A stretch of DNA of 64,000 nucleotides, from NCBI RefSeq assembly GCF_000169175.1, contig NZ_AAWS01000042.1, forward strand, positions 16,550 to 80,549. Direction: 5' to 3'. This stretch comes from Microscilla marina ATCC 23134 (GTDB taxonomy: Bacteria > Bacteroidota > Bacteroidia > Cytophagales > Microscillaceae). The translations under genes and the position numbers were made by a program. The notes under the pieces are model-generated. The model was not told the DNA's origin. It made no database searches and saw nothing but the letters and a program-made list of their open reading frames with translations. Below, piece after piece: positions 61,875 through 64,000 of this stretch. Position 1 is the stretch's first letter. The number at the start of each line of letters is the position of its first letter.

Positions 61875-64000
61875 CTAGAACCTTAGACCTAAATGAAGCC
61901 CTCCCCATAACTTGAGGTTAATCCCGTTAATAGTACTGTCAAAAAAATGATAAGGAGGTAATTCTGATGCCAGCACATTGCTTTCCGGGGTATCTTGCGA
62001 TACCAGGAGATTAAAAGTAGGACCTACCTGTAATGACATACCATTGGAAAACTCCCGTCCATACAAAAACTTGACCTGATTGAGTACACGAAGATTCTCT
62101 TCCCAAAATTTATTTTCATTGATGTGGTATACCATTGCTTCAAAGTTGAAGTTACTTTTGGCGTTGATATCACGAATAGTGCCTATACCATAACCCAATC
62201 CCCAGCGAAACTTATCAGGTAAAAACTGCGCACCTATTGCAAAAATATTATAAAACTTTCGCACACCTATTTTATACCCTATGTTACTATGTAGGCTTTC
62301 ACTACCCCATATCTCAAACTTACGGTACCCATTTTTTATAATGCTTAAAAACCCTATGGGCACCCCATGGGTTAGGCTGTCTGCAATATTGATAAAGCCA
62401 ATTTGACTGCCCTTTACTTTGTGGGCAATATTAAGCAAGCCTGCCATCTGTAGACCCTCTACCTGATCGGCAACATTCATAAAGCCACTAATTTGTGCTC
62501 CATGTATTTTTTCGCATACTCCCACAAAACCACTTGCCTGAAAACCGCTAACTTCTTTACTTATGTTCAAAAAACCAGCACCTTGAAAACCATCTATTTG
62601 ACGCCCAATATTGAAAAAACCTGCTGCCTGAAAATTAAGTGAACCATTCAAGTGAAGGTTGCCAAAACCTGCTGCTTGTATATTCATTGTGGGTTTGTGA
62701 GCTAATCTGCTTGCTGACCTATTGGTTACACCAGCCAAGTTGAAGAACCCCGCCAGTTGAGCTCCAGCCAGTGCCCCTCCTGCATTATTGAAAAAACCTG
62801 CTGCTTGTAAACCTTGTACCTGGTTGCCTGTTGTGTTGAAAAAACCAGCAAACTGTGCACCTTTGACGTAGTCTTTTTCAATGTTGCCAAATCCTGCAAA
62901 CTCAAGACCATCCAATGCAGCCGCACTACCTATTAGAGCATTGATTGATAGCTTGTTAGAGTAGTTGTGTGCATCTATGCCGTTGGTACTCAAAGGGTAT
63001 ACAAACCCAAGTTGTACCTCACGAATAGGGTATACTGCTGGTTTAGGCAATGAATTGATTCGCGATTTAGCTACAGTTGGGTTAGGTTTGTCAAAAAATA
63101 GGCGGTTCAAGAGTTTATTTAACCTTAGTTTGGGTACCCCCATTAGCGGCTTGTTTTGTTTCGCCTTGCGAGTAGTAGCCATTTTTTTCCTTTTTTTACT
63201 TGGCTTATCAGTTTTCAAAGAGTCACCCACTGCCATAAACTTAGTATTTACTTGCTTTGCTTTGTTTTTTGTTGGTGTACGACTTTTACGGGAAATCCCA
63301 AGCCATCGCCCGATTCTTTGAAAGGTATTTCGGGGGCGTTGTACCCAGCTCCAATTGTCATGATACGCTTGCAAAACCGTTCGATGGGCCTGGAGTGCAA
63401 TGCTGTCCAGATGAGGTGCAAGGTGTTTAGAATGCCCATAGGTAGCATTGGCTAGAGTATTGAGCTGTTGAATAGGTAAGAGTTTGGACACTTGATAAAG
63501 TGGTTGTGAAATAATAGTTTTCTTCTTGGCTACCCTTGATTGTTTATTCCCTGTGTTTTTGGTAAGGTGGTCATCTTTGATAGTTACATCAACTTGTTTA
63601 GTGATGCCTTGCTTTTGTTGAACAACCAGGAGCTTGGGGGTGTTTTTGGCAAAACCCTTTACTTTGTTATTTGAGGTGTTTAATTGCCAGGGAGTTATTT
63701 TTTTGTGAGGGATTGCATTGCGCTCTTTTTGTTTGTTTACAAGCTGGTGTTCTGATTTGTGTTGCGTTATTTTTTTAGGTTTAAGTGTTTTTTTGTCAGT
63801 TTCTTTTTTATGCTCATGGGTGTTTTTGGCCGACGTATGATTGTCTTGTGCAAGTTGACCTGAATTGGAGCGAGTGAGAGGTTTTGCTGAAGCAATAGGG
63901 TGTTCAGCGGCTTGTGTGGCGGTAGTTTTTGAGTTACCAGCTGTATTATTTAACTGGTTAGACGCAGGCATCATATACACCACCGCTGCAGTAGAGATTA
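61875..64000 (-). CDS. AGFxN-repeat surface protein (5' end beyond window)
   Basis: At least 708 residues; the frame is open to the right edge (a reading ISTAAVVYMMPASNQ precedes the first Met codons), so the true start and probable signal peptide lie outside. Residues 30-320 are Lys/Gln/Asn-rich and low in complexity. Residues 340-540 hold about ten repeats of roughly 17-20 residues with core [AG]GF[FGL]N (AAGFFNTTGN, LAGFFNLAG, AGFLNISK). The last 150 residues look like beta barrel strands (SMSLQVGPTFNLLV) and end in GLRF. It resembles the LA_2272-type surface repeat proteins of Leptospira and Bacteroidota. Function not known. Confidence 0.7.
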   Translation of the reverse strand, partial: ISTAAVVYMMPASNQLNNTAGNSKTTATQAAEHPIASAKPLTRSNSGQLAQDNHTSAKNTHEHKKETDKKTLKPKKITQHKSEHQLVNKQKERNAIPHKKITPWQLNTSNNKVKGFAKNTPKLLVVQQKQGITKQVDVTIKDDHLTKNTGNKQSRVAKKKTIISQPLYQVSKLLPIQQLNTLANATYGHSKHLAPHLDSIALQAHRTVLQAYHDNWSWVQRPRNTFQRIGRWLGISRKSRTPTKNKAKQVNTKFMAVGDSLKTDKPSKKRKKMATTRKAKQNKPLMGVPKLRLNKLLNRLFFDKPNPTVAKSRINSLPKPAVYPIREVQLGFVYPLSTNGIDAHNYSNKLSINALIGSAAALDGLEFAGFGNIEKDYVKGAQFAGFFNTTGNQVQGLQAAGFFNNAGGALAGAQLAGFFNLAGVTNRSASRLAHKPTMNIQAAGFGNLHLNGSLNFQAAGFFNIGRQIDGFQGAGFLNISKEVSGFQASGFVGVCEKIHGAQISGFMNVADQVEGLQMAGLLNIAHKVKGSQIGFINIADSLTHGVPIGFLSIIKNGYRKFEIWGSESLHSNIGYKIGVRKFYNIFAIGAQFLPDKFRWGLGYGIGTIRDINAKSNFNFEAMVYHINENKFWEENLRVLNQVKFLYGREFSNGMSLQVGPTFNLLVSQDTPESNVLASELPPYHFFDSTINGINLKLWGGLHLGLRF

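Noticed and set aside
1..64000. tRNA, rRNA, CRISPR arrays and riboswitches
   Set aside because: I looked for T-loop words such as GTTCGAATC, regularly spaced repeats and known aptamer cores and found none that hold up.

Overview
The window is AT-rich DNA from a Bacteroidota (Cytophagales-type) chromosome; a marine gliding bacterium such as Microscilla or a close relative is my best guess. The pointers are TAnnTTTG -7 promoter boxes, a type IX secretion C-terminal sorting domain, many proteins restricted to this phylum (DUF6029-like barrel, Omp28-like lipoprotein, DUF5916/CBM9 protein, WG repeats, SpoIIAA-like small proteins), and long T-tailed hairpins between genes. I see no tRNA, rRNA, CRISPR array or phage block. 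The housekeeping genes are scattered: cinA, an isolated nuoA, dapF, rplS, mobA and moaC, a polyprenyl diphosphate synthase, phoH, a POT peptide transporter and pckA.

Layout. 1-9.4 kb: a truncated TPR protein, a MarR regulator, a Bcr/CflA-like MFS exporter that shares the MarR gene's palindrome, cinA, nuoA, a LysM lytic transglycosylase, and two SpoIIAA-like paralogues. 9.4-17 kb: an accessory operon. An IS4-family element (7-bp target duplication) has split its first gene. Next come a DUF4157 (eCIS core) protein with a pyroglutamyl-peptidase-like C-terminus whose catalytic Cys is Ser, three tandem secreted paralogues with mosaic sequences, and an Lgt-like membrane protein. 17-34 kb: dapF, a MscS channel, rplS, two small surface proteins, molybdenum cofactor genes, a 936-residue TPR-like secreted protein, a MOSC protein, a DUF6029/TlpA/Omp28 group, a WG-repeat protein and the prenyl synthase.

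34-39.7 kb: two tandem LRR-TPR proteins, then two tiny paralogous peptides with a conserved leader ending in Gly-Gly and Ser/Thr-rich tails (RiPP or bacteriocin-like, previously unannotated as far as I can tell), then about 1.2 kb of duplicated non-coding DNA with three copies of a dispersed repeat, then a VWA protein whose 3' end was copied into the duplication. A fourth, inverted copy of the repeat lies near 57.8 kb. 40-47 kb: a PaaE-like reductase, a barnase-tipped DUF4157 toxin with a barstar-like partner directly downstream, and a DUF5916 protein. 47.5-64 kb: phoH, a small HTH regulator, the peptide transporter, pckA, a protein of 17-residue YadA-head-like repeats, a T9SS-exported metalloprotease, a PLP enzyme-GNAT-two esterase group, and an AGFxN-repeat protein running off the right edge.

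The most notable content is the pair of DUF4157 toxin-like loci, one clearly a barnase/barstar module, and the double-glycine peptide pair. Function calls rest on motifs read by eye; no database search was run.
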